Below, piece by piece: positions 1-9,736 of a DNA stretch of 64,000 nt. A program made the translations under genes and the position numbers. Within the stretch, counting starts at the first letter, position 1, and every line of letters starts with the position of its first letter. The notes below the pieces were generated by a model. It did no database searches. It was not told the DNA's origin and saw only the letters and a program-made list of their open reading frames with translations. Origin of the DNA: Arthrinium phaeospermum (lineage: Eukaryota > Ascomycota > Sordariomycetes > Amphisphaeriales > Apiosporaceae); contig QYRS01000010.1 in the NCBI GenBank assembly GCA_006503535.1, positions 1,178,001-1,242,000 of the forward strand, written 5' to 3'.

Positions 1-1605
1 GGTCGTCATCTCCGCCGACTTCGAGTCGGCTTCCGAGAACTTGAAGAGGCTCTCCCTGCCAGCATCCTTGTTGCCGTTCATGGGGTTACCCAGGTTCGGC
101 GAGTTGTTGTAATGGTACACGTCTGCGTCCGTGGTGACATAATTGTGTAGTAGAGAGCGAATCTCGTTCTGATAGAGGTTCCAGAGCTCCTTGAAACTGC
201 CAAGCAAAGCGTTGTTATTTCCTGAACCCTCTCGTCGAATGAGAGCCTTGATGGATTCATGGAAGACCCGGTGGCCTTCGGCAATGGCTTCAAACTTGCC
301 GTACAGCGTCCACAGCAAGTCATAGATGACATCAGCCCGCATCTGCGTCTCACGGCTGCCGTACATATGTAGGCCTTCCTGGCTCAACGAGCCGCCGCGC
401 AATGAGCTCGGATGCCTCTGGTCCACCTCGTTGATTGTCTCGTTGACAATGGAGAACAGCTCGACTGGTAACCGCTGCTTGAGGTTGTCTACTGCACCTT
501 CCAGCCTCCCAAGTTTATTCAGAGCCTCAACCAGCAGACTCACGTACCAGAAAGTATCGGCTTCGGGGTTCTTTGCCGGATCCTCAACAACCGCGTGCCG
601 AAGATCCAGGGTATCAAGTACAACATGGAAAGGCGTAATGGCAGCTTGATCGCCATAGCTCTCATTGTAGCCATCCTGCTTCTTTGCGAGATTCTGCCAT
701 CTTTCTTGGCAGTAGGGCGATTTCAGATATAGGTGCTCGTGTAGTTCCTCGACCAAGATGTCCATCAAGGCCGTCTCTTGGTTTGCTAGGTAGCCCCTTA
801 GATCGGTCAGCGCCCCGATGTCGTCAAGCTCGGGCTTCCTCAGCTTGCGTAAAGCGTTCTGCAGAACCTCGACGGCCGTCAGAAACCTCTTCTCAGATAT
901 GCGTGCTTCGAGCTGGTCAGGGACCGTTCTAAGGTCCTCTAACTCGTTCAGCGTCTGCAGCACCTCGTCGTACATCTGTGAAGCCTTGTACATCTTCTTG
1001 AGCTCTGGGTCGGTGGAACAGAGGTTGGCTCGGGAGGTGTTGAGGGATTCCTTGAGGGTGCGGACGCGTTTCTGTGAGGACTGTATGCTGCCCTGGATCT
1101 TGTGGAAGGTACCGATCGAACTGTTGAAGCCCTGATGGTGTTCGTGCACGATTCCCTTGAGGGAGTCTTGGAGGTATTGATGTGTTTTTTGGAAGTTCCT
1201 GTACTCGTGGGCCCTGCCAACCGAGCTGGTGTCGAGCAGCTGCAATGCCAGCGACGCCGGAATGCAGTTGTCCTCGCATAGTGCGGGCCATTCTGCCTTG
1301 ACTTGTTCGAGGACCTGGGAGATCTGTCGTTCAGCGCTCGACTGCTGGGCGCGCTGCAGCCTCGAGGACGCGGTCGAGCCACTATAGCCGCCAGCGCCGT
1401 TCCGAGGCGAGTCAAGGGGCGGTGGTCGTCGTGGGTTCATCTGTTGCGGAGGGGTGGCGTAGCGTTCGCTCCCGTAGCCGTCACCAAACTGGTCGTATTC
1501 GTCGCCGCCTCCTCCATTCTGCGGTAAGTCCTTCCTCCCGAATGAGCCGTATCCATTAGCGCCGCCATTACGATACGATGCGCCGCCGCCATATCGGTTT
1601 GCCAT
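1..1605 (-). CDS. sec8: Exocyst complex component SEC8 (EXOC4), 5' part
   Basis: The frame is open without introns from ATG at 1605 to the left edge (535 codons), so the C-terminal half lies outside the window. SEC8 is a subunit of the octameric exocyst, which tethers secretory vesicles to the plasma membrane at growing hyphal tips and septa. Residues 1-65 are Gly/Tyr/Arg-rich and low complexity, as in other fungal SEC8 proteins. A helical, coiled-coil-like region follows, starting near the stretch SSAERQISQVLEQVKAEWPAL and carrying the SEC8 exocyst family signature around residues 100-250 (for example HHQGFNSSIGTFHKIQGSI). The start is the first ATG of the open frame. The gene lies head to tail with the downstream-numbered phosphatase gene, 812 bp away. 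Identity is from overall similarity to fungal SEC8; no other family fits. Confidence 0.88.
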   Translation of the reverse strand, partial: MANRYGGGASYRNGGANGYGSFGRKDLPQNGGGGDEYDQFGDGYGSERYATPPQQMNPRRPPPLDSPRNGAGGYSGSTASSRLQRAQQSSAERQISQVLEQVKAEWPALCEDNCIPASLALQLLDTSSVGRAHEYRNFQKTHQYLQDSLKGIVHEHHQGFNSSIGTFHKIQGSIQSSQKRVRTLKESLNTSRANLCSTDPELKKMYKASQMYDEVLQTLNELEDLRTVPDQLEARISEKRFLTAVEVLQNALRKLRKPELDDIGALTDLRGYLANQETALMDILVEELHEHLYLKSPYCQERWQNLAKKQDGYNESYGDQAAITPFHVVLDTLDLRHAVVEDPAKNPEADTFWYVSLLVEALNKLGRLEGAVDNLKQRLPVELFSIVNETINEVDQRHPSSLRGGSLSQEGLHMYGSRETQMRADVIYDLLWTLYGKFEAIAEGHRVFHESIKALIRREGSGNNNALLGSFKELWNLYQNEIRSLLHNYVTTDADVYHYNNSPNLGNPMNGNKDAGRESLFKFSEADSKSAEMTT

Positions 1606-2417
1606 GTTGATGATGCATATGCACCGGCAAGGTTATCGTCGACGTGAGGCGCTATAGCGGCGGATGACGTGGCATCGCGGGTCGGATCCCAGTCGCAGTG
1701 TAGTCGTTAGTTCGATCAAGCAGTCGATATAAACCCCGGGTAGGCTGAACGAGGATCTAGTCGTCTGATTGTAATCCGTCGTCGACGTTTCGATGTAGGT
1801 TGGGGGGTTGATAATCGTTTCACCGGAGATTATCTGTAGGGTACCTAAGCTTGGGCATTAGGCCACCTGCAGTGTTCTGTGCAGTGCACCCGCTGCAGGG
1901 ATACGCTAATTGTCCCCGAGCTCAGCTCCTTAGCATTAGGTACAAGCCTCCAATCGCAACCTCATCCAAAGTCCAAACACAACCACCTCCAATGCACCCG
2001 CGACTTATTACACATTCTGAGCGAGCCAGGCCTGCATTCTGGCTGCTGCTGTTTATATGCGCTGGAATGACCGTGGCCCCTCGCTCGGTGAATCACAACT
2101 GTCGCTTTACGAACCACTACAACTCAAGGGCTGTCTGTACCCGCTCTCAATATCCCTACCAGACAGGGGAATGGTCAATACTGATTGTCATATGCAACAC
2201 CAACTGCCAAAACATACTCAGGCTTTCGACTTGCCCATGGATAAATTGGCAGCGCCATTATTTCTGGATGCTTCCTCGATAGTATAATGGACTTCCACTC
2301 GTCATCATAACTTGGACGGGCTGCATGTGGTGAGAAGGAAGTATTAGGCACTTTACACATTACTATCTAGAAGTCATATCGTATCGTATCATCTCGTACT
2401 ATAGCCGCCATATCTCC
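1606..2417. other. Intergenic, SEC8 promoter side
   Basis: No convincing gene. It holds the upstream region of SEC8 and the 3' side of the phosphatase gene. A 61-codon minus frame at 2175-2360 and plus frames at 1851-2287 look like chance. A short TATCG/TATCA repetition is present at about 2378-2398. Confidence 0.6.
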
Positions 2418-4139
2418 TCAAGGCTTTATGGCCTTTAGCCAGGGGCTGCTCAAGTCCGTGTAGAACGACGCGCCCTTGACCTTGGTCGGGGCCCCGGCCG
2501 CCGTGACCGCGCAGTTCTCGAGCCAGTCGCCCTCGGCCTCGTACTTGTCGGCGACGTACTTGACGTAGTCGCTGAGCAGGCACGAGCGGCCGGGCCCGCT
2601 CTGGCACGAGGGAACGGGGTAGACGGCGTCGTTCAGGCGGATGCGGATGTAGGTGGCGTTCTTCTGGGCAGCTGGTGGTGTCCCGGTGATGGTGGGAACT
2701 GCGATAGCACTGCTGCTGCTAGGTGATGTGGTGGTGACATTGCGCACCATCGATGAAAGTGTAGTGTTGTGGCGGCAACCCCGGCGCGTGGTAGTGACGG
2801 TCCCGTTGCTTCCTCCTGGGCTGCTGGGCATGGCCCGGCAGTTCAGGCGCTCGAAGGCAATGGTGCCTCGCATGGTGACGTAGCGGGACCCGATCCACAG
2901 CCGGTTGTCGTCCTTCTCCGTAGGCGACAGCAGAGGCTGGGCGTCAAAGACACCACTGGATGTAACCAGTTCGGTCAGTTGCCCGTCGTTGAGGAACGAC
3001 ACAAGCAACTTGGGTACATCGAAGCTGGAACCGTCAGCCTTCTTGCCGGTGATGCTGGGGCCTTTCGCGAAGAGCCCCATGAGGGCGTCGAGGTACGGGG
3101 TCATCATCTTCTTGTTGAGGTCAGTCCCGGGGCCGATGCCGTAAAAGTACCGCATGTCGTTCGAGTATTGGTAAGCCTTGAGCTCCTCGTCCGTGAAGAC
3201 GTCGCACCAAGGTGACAGGCGACCGGTGATCTGGCTTTCGTAGCCGCACAGGTAGGGAATCGAGGTGATGTCTCCGGCGTTCAAGGTCAGGTTACCGGTA
3301 ATGAGAGCATTGAGACGGGCCTGGACCGGAGGAATCCAGATCTTGTCCCAGACACTTTGCTGTTCGCTTCCCTCGTCATCTGCGAAGTTGGGACACATAT
3401 CAGAAGGCGCCAGAGAATCCCCAATGCCCCCAGGAAACCCCTTTGAAGTGACAGCAACCACGCTGCCGAGAGATTCCGACTCCCAGCCCAGGAATCCACG
3501 GACGAACATCTGGGCAGTCTGGAGGACTCGGGTGTAGTTGTTGGCCCACACCATGAAATCGTCTCCATCCTTGTACAGGTTGGGGTATCTGGTCCGCAGC
3601 TGGTATCCCATATCTTGAGCCTCCTTTACTCCCGTGGGGCTTTCCATGGCAATTTGCTTTGAGGGGTTCGTCAAAACTGTCTTCCAGGTCGGCATGAAGG
3701 AGAGAGCCCCGGAGGCTGTGTACCCTCCGGCGGAAAGCTACTGTACTGTCAGCGAGACCTCAACACCCGGCGAGGAATGCAATAGCTACCTTCTGCTGAA
3801 GGCTGACCCAGCCATTGTATGCACCCTGGTCGGGAAACCGAGATCCATGGCGTGAGACGTAGGCAGCCTGATCCACGTAGCAGTTTTCGGGGATATCAGA
3901 TGAGATGCCATTCACATTGTCGCCTAGACACTCGAATCAGAACCGTTGGATCTCTACACCAAAACAGCGTCTGCATACATACCAGCAAACCACGGGCCAT
4001 TGGCACCCAACCACTTCAAGGGCTCTGCAGCGTTGGCACCGGCAGGCAAGTTGATGTCTTGAGCCGGAGCAAGCGGCTGACCGGCGGCGGAAACACCCAC
4101 GGCTGCGAGCGACGCGCCGATCACGAAGGAGCTGACCAT
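2418..4139 (-). CDS. Secreted histidine acid phosphatase (phytase-like)
   Basis: Three exons: 4139-3983, 3923-3790 and 3737-2418, giving 536 residues; donors GTATGT and GTAGCT. Histidine acid phosphatases hydrolyse phosphomonoesters, including phytate, outside the cell at acid pH through a phosphohistidine. The N-terminus (MVSSFVIGASLAAVGVSAAG) is a signal peptide. The nucleophile motif RHGSRFP at residues 77-83 is intact and is built across the first splice junction. The usual second motif HD reads ND (FLND, N347-D348), so the proton donor arrangement differs from canonical phytases. A Ser/Thr-rich stretch of about 60 residues near residues 390-450 probably forms an O-glycosylated insertion. 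The C-terminal block with VYPVPSCQSGPG resembles other fungal acid phosphatases. I am sure of the family; substrate and activity are unknown. Confidence 0.88.
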
Positions 4140-5209
4140 GGTCACAGATGAACGATGGCAGCAGACGACCGAGTGTAGACGTATCGAAAGAGTGGACGCC
4201 TTCAACAAAACAGGCACGGCAAGAGAGAGAGTGCGTGATTCACTTCGTCTGGTACACCTACCTAGTACACGGGAACCACGCGCATCTTTAAGCTCTCGCG
4301 GAGAGCAACAGTAACATGGCTCGGCCCCACTCATATATCCTTGAGGATGCTTCCCGGGAGCCGAACAGGCTACATCGTTGAATCCCCAGTGACCCCAAAA
4401 GTTTCTGCACGTGTACATGTTCTATAGGCAGATGGAGGACATTAATACACCCTGTCATGGTTAAACGACAAGGCATTCTCGCTACCAGACTGTACGACCG
4501 ATAGTCTGCATAAAATCGAATTGGCGCCAAATCTCCCAGCCGGGGAGGAGGAGATGCCATACTCGTCATTGTCTTATTATCTTCACACGTGAATAGTATT
4601 CTATCGAGCACGTGGGAGGCCAATCGGTTCTGGTTTGTGGTGGTGTATCGAGAGATAAGATGCACATCGGAAATTGAGTCCAAGGAGGGTGGTATCGTGC
4701 GGGGGCTAATCTAAGGGGGTCAAGCGTTCGCAGCGACCCCTGCCGGGATGGCCCTCGGCGAAGCATAGCCTGGATAGCGTATCCAGCATACCGGTTCTCG
4801 AATGGGGTTCCTGATTCGGAAACGCATCCGAACTCTCAGGCTGTAGGTAGCTTATGTATCGGGCGTGATCTCCATCAATATCGATAAATATGTATTGACA
4901 TACATGTAGGTGATTGGGTCAGTGCGTTTCCCTTTACATAATTGAAGCAGGCGAGACTGTTGGAACGCTGGCAGAGTTAGGGTGGGTTAGCATGTATGTA
5001 CTCCTCCGGAGGCGGGGGACCCCCACCGCACCGGCTTTTCACCGCACAGAACTCGCCCGCCCGCAACCTCCATCGCAACATCGGCACCGCAACAATACGT
5101 CATTGGCCGTAAACCCTCCCCAAAAGTTGCGTCAAGTTACTAGGCATTTGAGTCCGAGAATTTCACCACTCCCCTTCTGCCGCACTCATCGAAACTCTCC
5201 AACAACAAC
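4140..5209. other. Divergent intergenic region
   Basis: Between the divergently transcribed phosphatase (minus) and thioesterase-like gene (plus). No gene is supported; frames here are short and uneven. Presumably it holds both promoters and 5' leaders. Confidence 0.6.
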
Positions 5210-5989
5210 ATGCCCACCAGAATCCCCCAACCAGAAGACTTTGCGTCGCTGGCGCCAGCCATCACCGTCGGCCTCGCTTATCCCGAAGTCCCAGAGACCA
5301 CGACAGCCATCCTGATCCTGTTCCACGGCCTGGGCGACTTCGAAGAAGCCTACACCGGCCTCGCCAAGACTCTCGCCTTGCCGGGCGTGATGGGCATTTC
5401 CGTCCGGGGCGTGACGCCGTTGCCGCCGGCGCTGCTGGGCTTGTCGGACGACGACGAGATGCCCACCCGGCACTTCCACTGGGGCGACGACCTGACCATC
5501 TCATCCACGACGGGCGAGCTGGAACTCGACCCCGGCTTCACCAAGTCGACGGACGCGGTGCTGCAGAAGCTCATCCGCGGCGTGCTGATTGAGAAGTGCG
5601 GGTGGGACACGCGCGACATGCTGATGTTCGGCTACGGCCAAGGCGGGTCCGTGGCACTCGGCCTAGCGTCGCGCCTACGGGATAGCCAACAGGTTCCGGA
5701 TGCGGCAGAACGTGCTTTCAAGGGCATCGTGTCGGTTGGAGGACCGTTGCCGGCGAGTATGGTTCCATCGATAAGCACACGGGAGAAGTGCCGCACACCA
5801 GCCTTGGTTTGCCATGGTAGATCCAGCGAGGCAGTCGACGAGGAGGCCATGGAGGCGCTGAGAAGCGAGTTTGCAGACGTGCGCGAGGTGAAGTGGACGA
5901 AGGGCAACGATGGAATGCCAGACAGCAGGGAGGAGATGCTGCCAATCATGCAATTCTTTGCCGAAAGATTGCAAGATGTTTCGCAGTGA
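5210..5989 (+). CDS. Acyl-protein thioesterase-like pseudohydrolase
   Basis: Single exon, 259 residues; the ATG follows a CA/CT-rich leader. The protein has the alpha/beta-hydrolase layout of the phospholipase/carboxylesterase (APT1/Lypla1) family: LILFHGLGD at residues 35-43, a trailing Trp motif FHWGDD at 89-94, and a nucleophile-elbow strand at 138-150. In active members the elbow is GFSQGG; here it is GYGQGG, so Gly143 replaces Ser. The C-terminal GMxH of APT1 aligns with GMPDS, putting Asp238 where the catalytic His should be, and the CHGRSSE block lacks the usual catalytic Asp. The full triad therefore seems lost while the fold is kept, and the frame is intact. A binding or regulatory role is possible. 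Similar Ser-less relatives appear to exist in other fungi, from memory. Confidence 0.75.
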   Translation: MPTRIPQPEDFASLAPAITVGLAYPEVPETTTAILILFHGLGDFEEAYTGLAKTLALPGVMGISVRGVTPLPPALLGLSDDDEMPTRHFHWGDDLTISSTTGELELDPGFTKSTDAVLQKLIRGVLIEKCGWDTRDMLMFGYGQGGSVALGLASRLRDSQQVPDAAERAFKGIVSVGGPLPASMVPSISTREKCRTPALVCHGRSSEAVDEEAMEALRSEFADVREVKWTKGNDGMPDSREEMLPIMQFFAERLQDVSQ

Positions 5990-7109
5990 TCAATATCTAG
6001 TGACACCATAACGTTTATGACAATAGAACAGAAGTGAAGAAGAAAAAAAGAAATTGTCTTCCAAGGAATCTGATCTGGCTGGGGTAGGAGATTGTTGACT
6101 TACTCTTTGGTGGTGTAGGGGGTTTTGTATGTGATACGCTTTCTTCTTGTGTGTTTCTGTCGTCTTCAGCAAGCATATTGGGGTCTTCCTTGAAGTCGAA
6201 GATGGACTTGTGAAGGTTTGCAATGCAATCCTCGCCCTGCACGAACTAGTTGTTCTGCAGATACTCGTCCTCTGGATAGCGGGGATTCAGCTCCAAGGAC
6301 ACGGCCAAACCGTGTGTCCAGACGACGTTTCCGTTCAATGTTACATGAATGCAGGATGCATCTTAGGTACATGTTGTGGACAGCCAAACTGTTGTTTCGG
6401 CGATCTGTGCGAATAAGTCAGCATTTAATTCAAGACTCGCACATTAGCCAACTGAGCCAAACCAGATTCCTTGGTCGACGGGAAGGAGCTTGTTATTCGG
6501 CGATTTGTAGGTACCTACTTGAGGGTGTAGGACCGCCTGGGAGGTGGGCAGGTGGGTGGGCGTCTTGAGAGCTCGGGGTGGCCTTTCCTCTTTCACAGGC
6601 TGTGCTTGGCCGCCACCGTCATGAAGGACGAGAATAATGGCCCTTGTAATAACCTCCCATCGTCTAGCTGCTACTATTGATGTTGTTGTTGATCTCATGC
6701 GAGTAATGGACGTAGATGTGAGTAACCACTCCAAAGTAGTGTCTTGTTTCTGAGGGCGAGTTAAGAATTGGACGGAGCTCTGCTTCATTCAACGAGAGTC
6801 CTAACCCTGGTAAATATTACTACTTTATGTATTAAATTCGATCATGATGTTCACGCAAGCGATGTGGAAGTCCCTGTGAAGGGTGACTGGCGGTAGATTA
6901 GTCTGGGGGCTCTGGGTCCCGAGAGTTAACCCGTGGATTCTCTTCAACTAATATACCTTTTCGTAAGCCAATTCATTGTGATTAGCATTGCCGAGTTTGA
7001 TAACTCGAATGCAACATTGGCTAGTCCCCTAAGTCATATTATCTCTATATGTAGGTAAATGGTAGCATATATGTGTAGATGCTACTCTTGGGCCTTGTGA
7101 GCTTTCCAG
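5990..7109. other. Intergenic with a decayed-looking minus-strand frame
   Basis: No intact gene. On the minus strand, about 6366-6015, one frame stays coding-like across a single TAG (see findings). The rest (6400-7109) shows nothing I can support. Confidence 0.5.
6015..6366 (-). pseudogene. Possible gene remnant, one in-frame stop
   Basis: Reading the minus strand gives a protein-like segment ending in NPRYPEDEYLQNN, then TAG at about 6248-6250, then FVQGEDCIANLHKSIFDFK and further charged residues in the same frame, fading into low complexity. There is no convincing start, and a TAA closes the frame upstream. It may be a relic, a terminal exon of an unrecognised gene, or chance. I do not recognise the family. 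Confidence 0.25.
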
Positions 7110-8670
7110 TCAACCGTGCGATGACTGTACTCTGGTCAGATGTTGCCCCTTATCCTGGCCACAAGTGCACCTCTTCTCTCTATCTTCATGTTCCTCATTT
7201 TGATCAAGGACGACTACGTACTCTTCTGGGACCCGGCTATTCAATGCAGTTTCCATGCCGTCTAGTGCAAAAAAGACAGCATTAAGTACTCATGTGCATA
7301 ACAAACAACACAGGAAATGATACTCACACATCGCAAGGTACCCAGCCTCAACAAGAACAGGTATCCATGTCATGGTAGATAGAATCTGACTGAATGTCCA
7401 TTCGTTCATCGGCAGGCTGTCTGACCCAGGCGGCAGATCAATGGCCCAGCGCATGAACAGCAACATCCAAAGCGCCGCCCACATGTTGATCAAGGCACAC
7501 ACCATGATGACTTGCCTCAAAACCTTATCCAGTATGTATGTCAACCTGGTAAGTCCTGATCGAGGAGCAAAGTAGTCGAGGCTCCAGCCCAAAGCGAATA
7601 AGAACAGCTAGACAACTGGACCGACCGCCATGGGAAATGCAGTACCCGAAGCAACAAAGATTGCGACGCTTCCCCCATCTAGCCACTTCTGACAGTGTTG
7701 CGCCTGAAAGGTCGTATAGTGCTCCCTGACCAGGTTGCTCAGAGTATGCTTCGCGAACCACCTGCTACCAAGCGACTCACCCGAGGCCAAGCTCAAGCCC
7801 GAGTCGGGCCCCGCGTTCACCATAGAGACGATGTCCGTACCGACCACGGCAGACCAGAGCCCATACTGCACCCACGTGGCGAAACATATCAGCCAGCGTC
7901 GTCTGCGGCGCGGCTGTCCGCCCAGTGCTAGAAAGAGGACCAGTACGGGACAGAAGGCAAAAGTGGAAACGACTGCCGTGATAACGACAAAGCTTCGCGG
8001 CTTATCCATTGCGTTCCCAAAGTCATCGCGGGAGTCCCGAATCGCAGCGAACTGAATGGCTTGACATATGATACAAGCTCCCAGAAGTAGCTCGGATACC
8101 GAACCACGGGCTACGTTCGTTACGTGGTTGAGTAGCGACGCCGATCTTGCGGCTCGGAATTGCGGCAGGCTGAGGACCACGACGTATGTAGTTACAAGGC
8201 TGGCACCAATAATATACGATGCTATGCTCTGGCTCTTTGTCAGTAGTGTTCGATGGATTTAGTATGTCAATGTCAATGGAGGACAGTACCCCTATGCCAG
8301 CCAGGTCGGAATCCAATTCTATGTTGCGGAGTAGCTTGTGGCATGCCTCTGGAATGCACACTGGGTTTGAAGCGTTGACCTGCTTCAAAAACGTCTCATT
8401 AAAGGCTCTAGATGCCGAATCGACTCCTTCCACAAGGTGAAGATCCTCAAACCAACACAATAAATCCGCAGCAGTCGGTATATGTGATTCTGCAGTCGGT
8501 AGAATGGCTCGCAAGTACTGTATGATTGGAAAGGTATCACCTCCACTGGGCCAGTCAATTGTTAAAGCTGCCACGGCGAAATCCGCAAACAAGTCGCAGT
8601 CTGTGCCGACGTTCAGCTGCCGAAAGGCGGTGCTTCCAAGGGGTTGGCCGTTCCAGCGGAAAGTGGCCAT
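7110..8670 (-). pseudogene. Polytopic membrane protein interrupted by one TAG
   Basis: Model: exons 8670-8290, 8228-7328 and 7261-7110, 478 codons in total. Donors GTACTG and GTGAGT, with CTGAC branch points, keep phase throughout. Exon 1 encodes a soluble segment (MATFRWNGQPLGS...). Exon 2 carries about seven hydrophobic helices, including SYIIGASLVTTYVVVLSLP, FVVITAVVSTFAFCPVLVLF and VIMVCALINMWAALWMLLF. Exon 3 is a charged tail. A TAG at 7610-7608 splits a helix, between ...FPMAVGPVV and LFLFALGW..., without changing frame. Excluding it by splicing would need a 48-nt intron with a poor GTTGCT donor inside a hydrophobic helix. I therefore favour a nonsense change, CAG to TAG. The family is an unnamed fungal membrane protein; I do not know its function. 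Confidence 0.5.
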
Positions 8671-8979
8671 GTTATACTATACGTACAAGAAGGGTGAATG
8701 ATTTTATTCCTTTCCAATAATGCTTCCCTGATTCTGTCTTAACTAAATTATCTAGATACTACCAGCCTTTTGGGGAAGACGGCTGACGGTAGGCCGCGTT
8801 CCAATGTGCCACAATGCTGTCATCAGGGGCAGCCAATCATAACAGTGTACACAGACGGGTCTATTTTTAAACTAGATCTCATAGCCTGCCCACGGAGATC
8901 CCTTATAGAGTTTTATAACAGTAGGTAATACTAGCAAGTGAGTACTAGGGATTTATATGTCGGCCGTGACACCTAGATC
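8671..8979. other. Short intergenic stretch
   Basis: Separates two minus-strand genes. It is AT-richer than its surroundings and should hold the promoter of the 7.1-8.7 kb locus and the terminator of the next gene. No gene seen. Confidence 0.6.
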
Positions 8980-9736
8980 TCAAGCCTTCACCTTACCCAA
9001 ACCGCTTTGCACCAGGATCCTGACATACCAACGGTGCAGGAAGGCGATCTTGGGCGGGATCGGATGGCCTGCGCCCTTCTCATAAGAGCCCGCGCTGTCG
9101 AACAATGACGACTTGAGGCTGAAGACCGCCTCCTGCTTCTCGCGGTCGATGCGGGCGCTGATGAGGACGAGCCCGTCCGAGTTCCTCAGGCCGGGCTGCA
9201 GCGGCGACCCTCCGCAGCGGACCGTGATCTCGTTGCCCTGGTTCTGGACGACCTCGAAGTGGTTCACGAACTTGAGGCCGGGCTCGTACTTGGCGACGGC
9301 CAGCTCCGAGGTCTTCCACGTGTAATCTTCCGAGCCCGGAGGCGCATCGTAGCGCTCATGGAGCTTGCTCTGGGTCCAGAACCCTGATAAGTCACGTTAG
9401 TACGAGTGTCCATGTCTAGTGAAAGCGATAGTGAATGATCGTACCCCATCGGCTCCAGATGCCGCGGCAGAAGTCGAGGGTCAAGGCGGCCTCGTCATTT
9501 CGGAGCTCCGGCCGGATCTTGCTGAGTGGCACACGCTTGATGCAGTCGTCCTGAAGAGCCGGATTGCCCTTTGGGTTATATCTTGCGTATGTCTGGGAGC
9601 TGAACCATGCATCGTCATTCTTCAGGTCGATGATTGAGGTTGTGGCATTGAGATAAGCCATGCCAGCCCCCACACTGGCCAGGCCGCCCGTGACGCCATA
9701 GACGCCCGTCATGAAGGTTTTCCGCAAGATGCCCAT
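8980..9736 (-). CDS. Unrecognised membrane-anchored fungal protein
   Basis: Two exons, 9736-9445 and 9383-8980, 231 residues. The intron has donor GTACGA, a TACTAACG branch point and acceptor TCAG, and it restores phase as RWG|FWTQSK. Residues 6-32 (KTFMTGVYGVTGGLASVGAGM) form an apolar, Gly-rich segment likely to be a membrane helix or a mitochondrial-type signal anchor. The remainder is soluble and contains the block LKFVNHFEVVQNQGNEITVRC, followed by a beta-rich part and a basic C-terminus. I do not recognise the family. Splicing, codon use and an intact frame argue for a real conserved gene. Function unknown. Confidence 0.7.
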
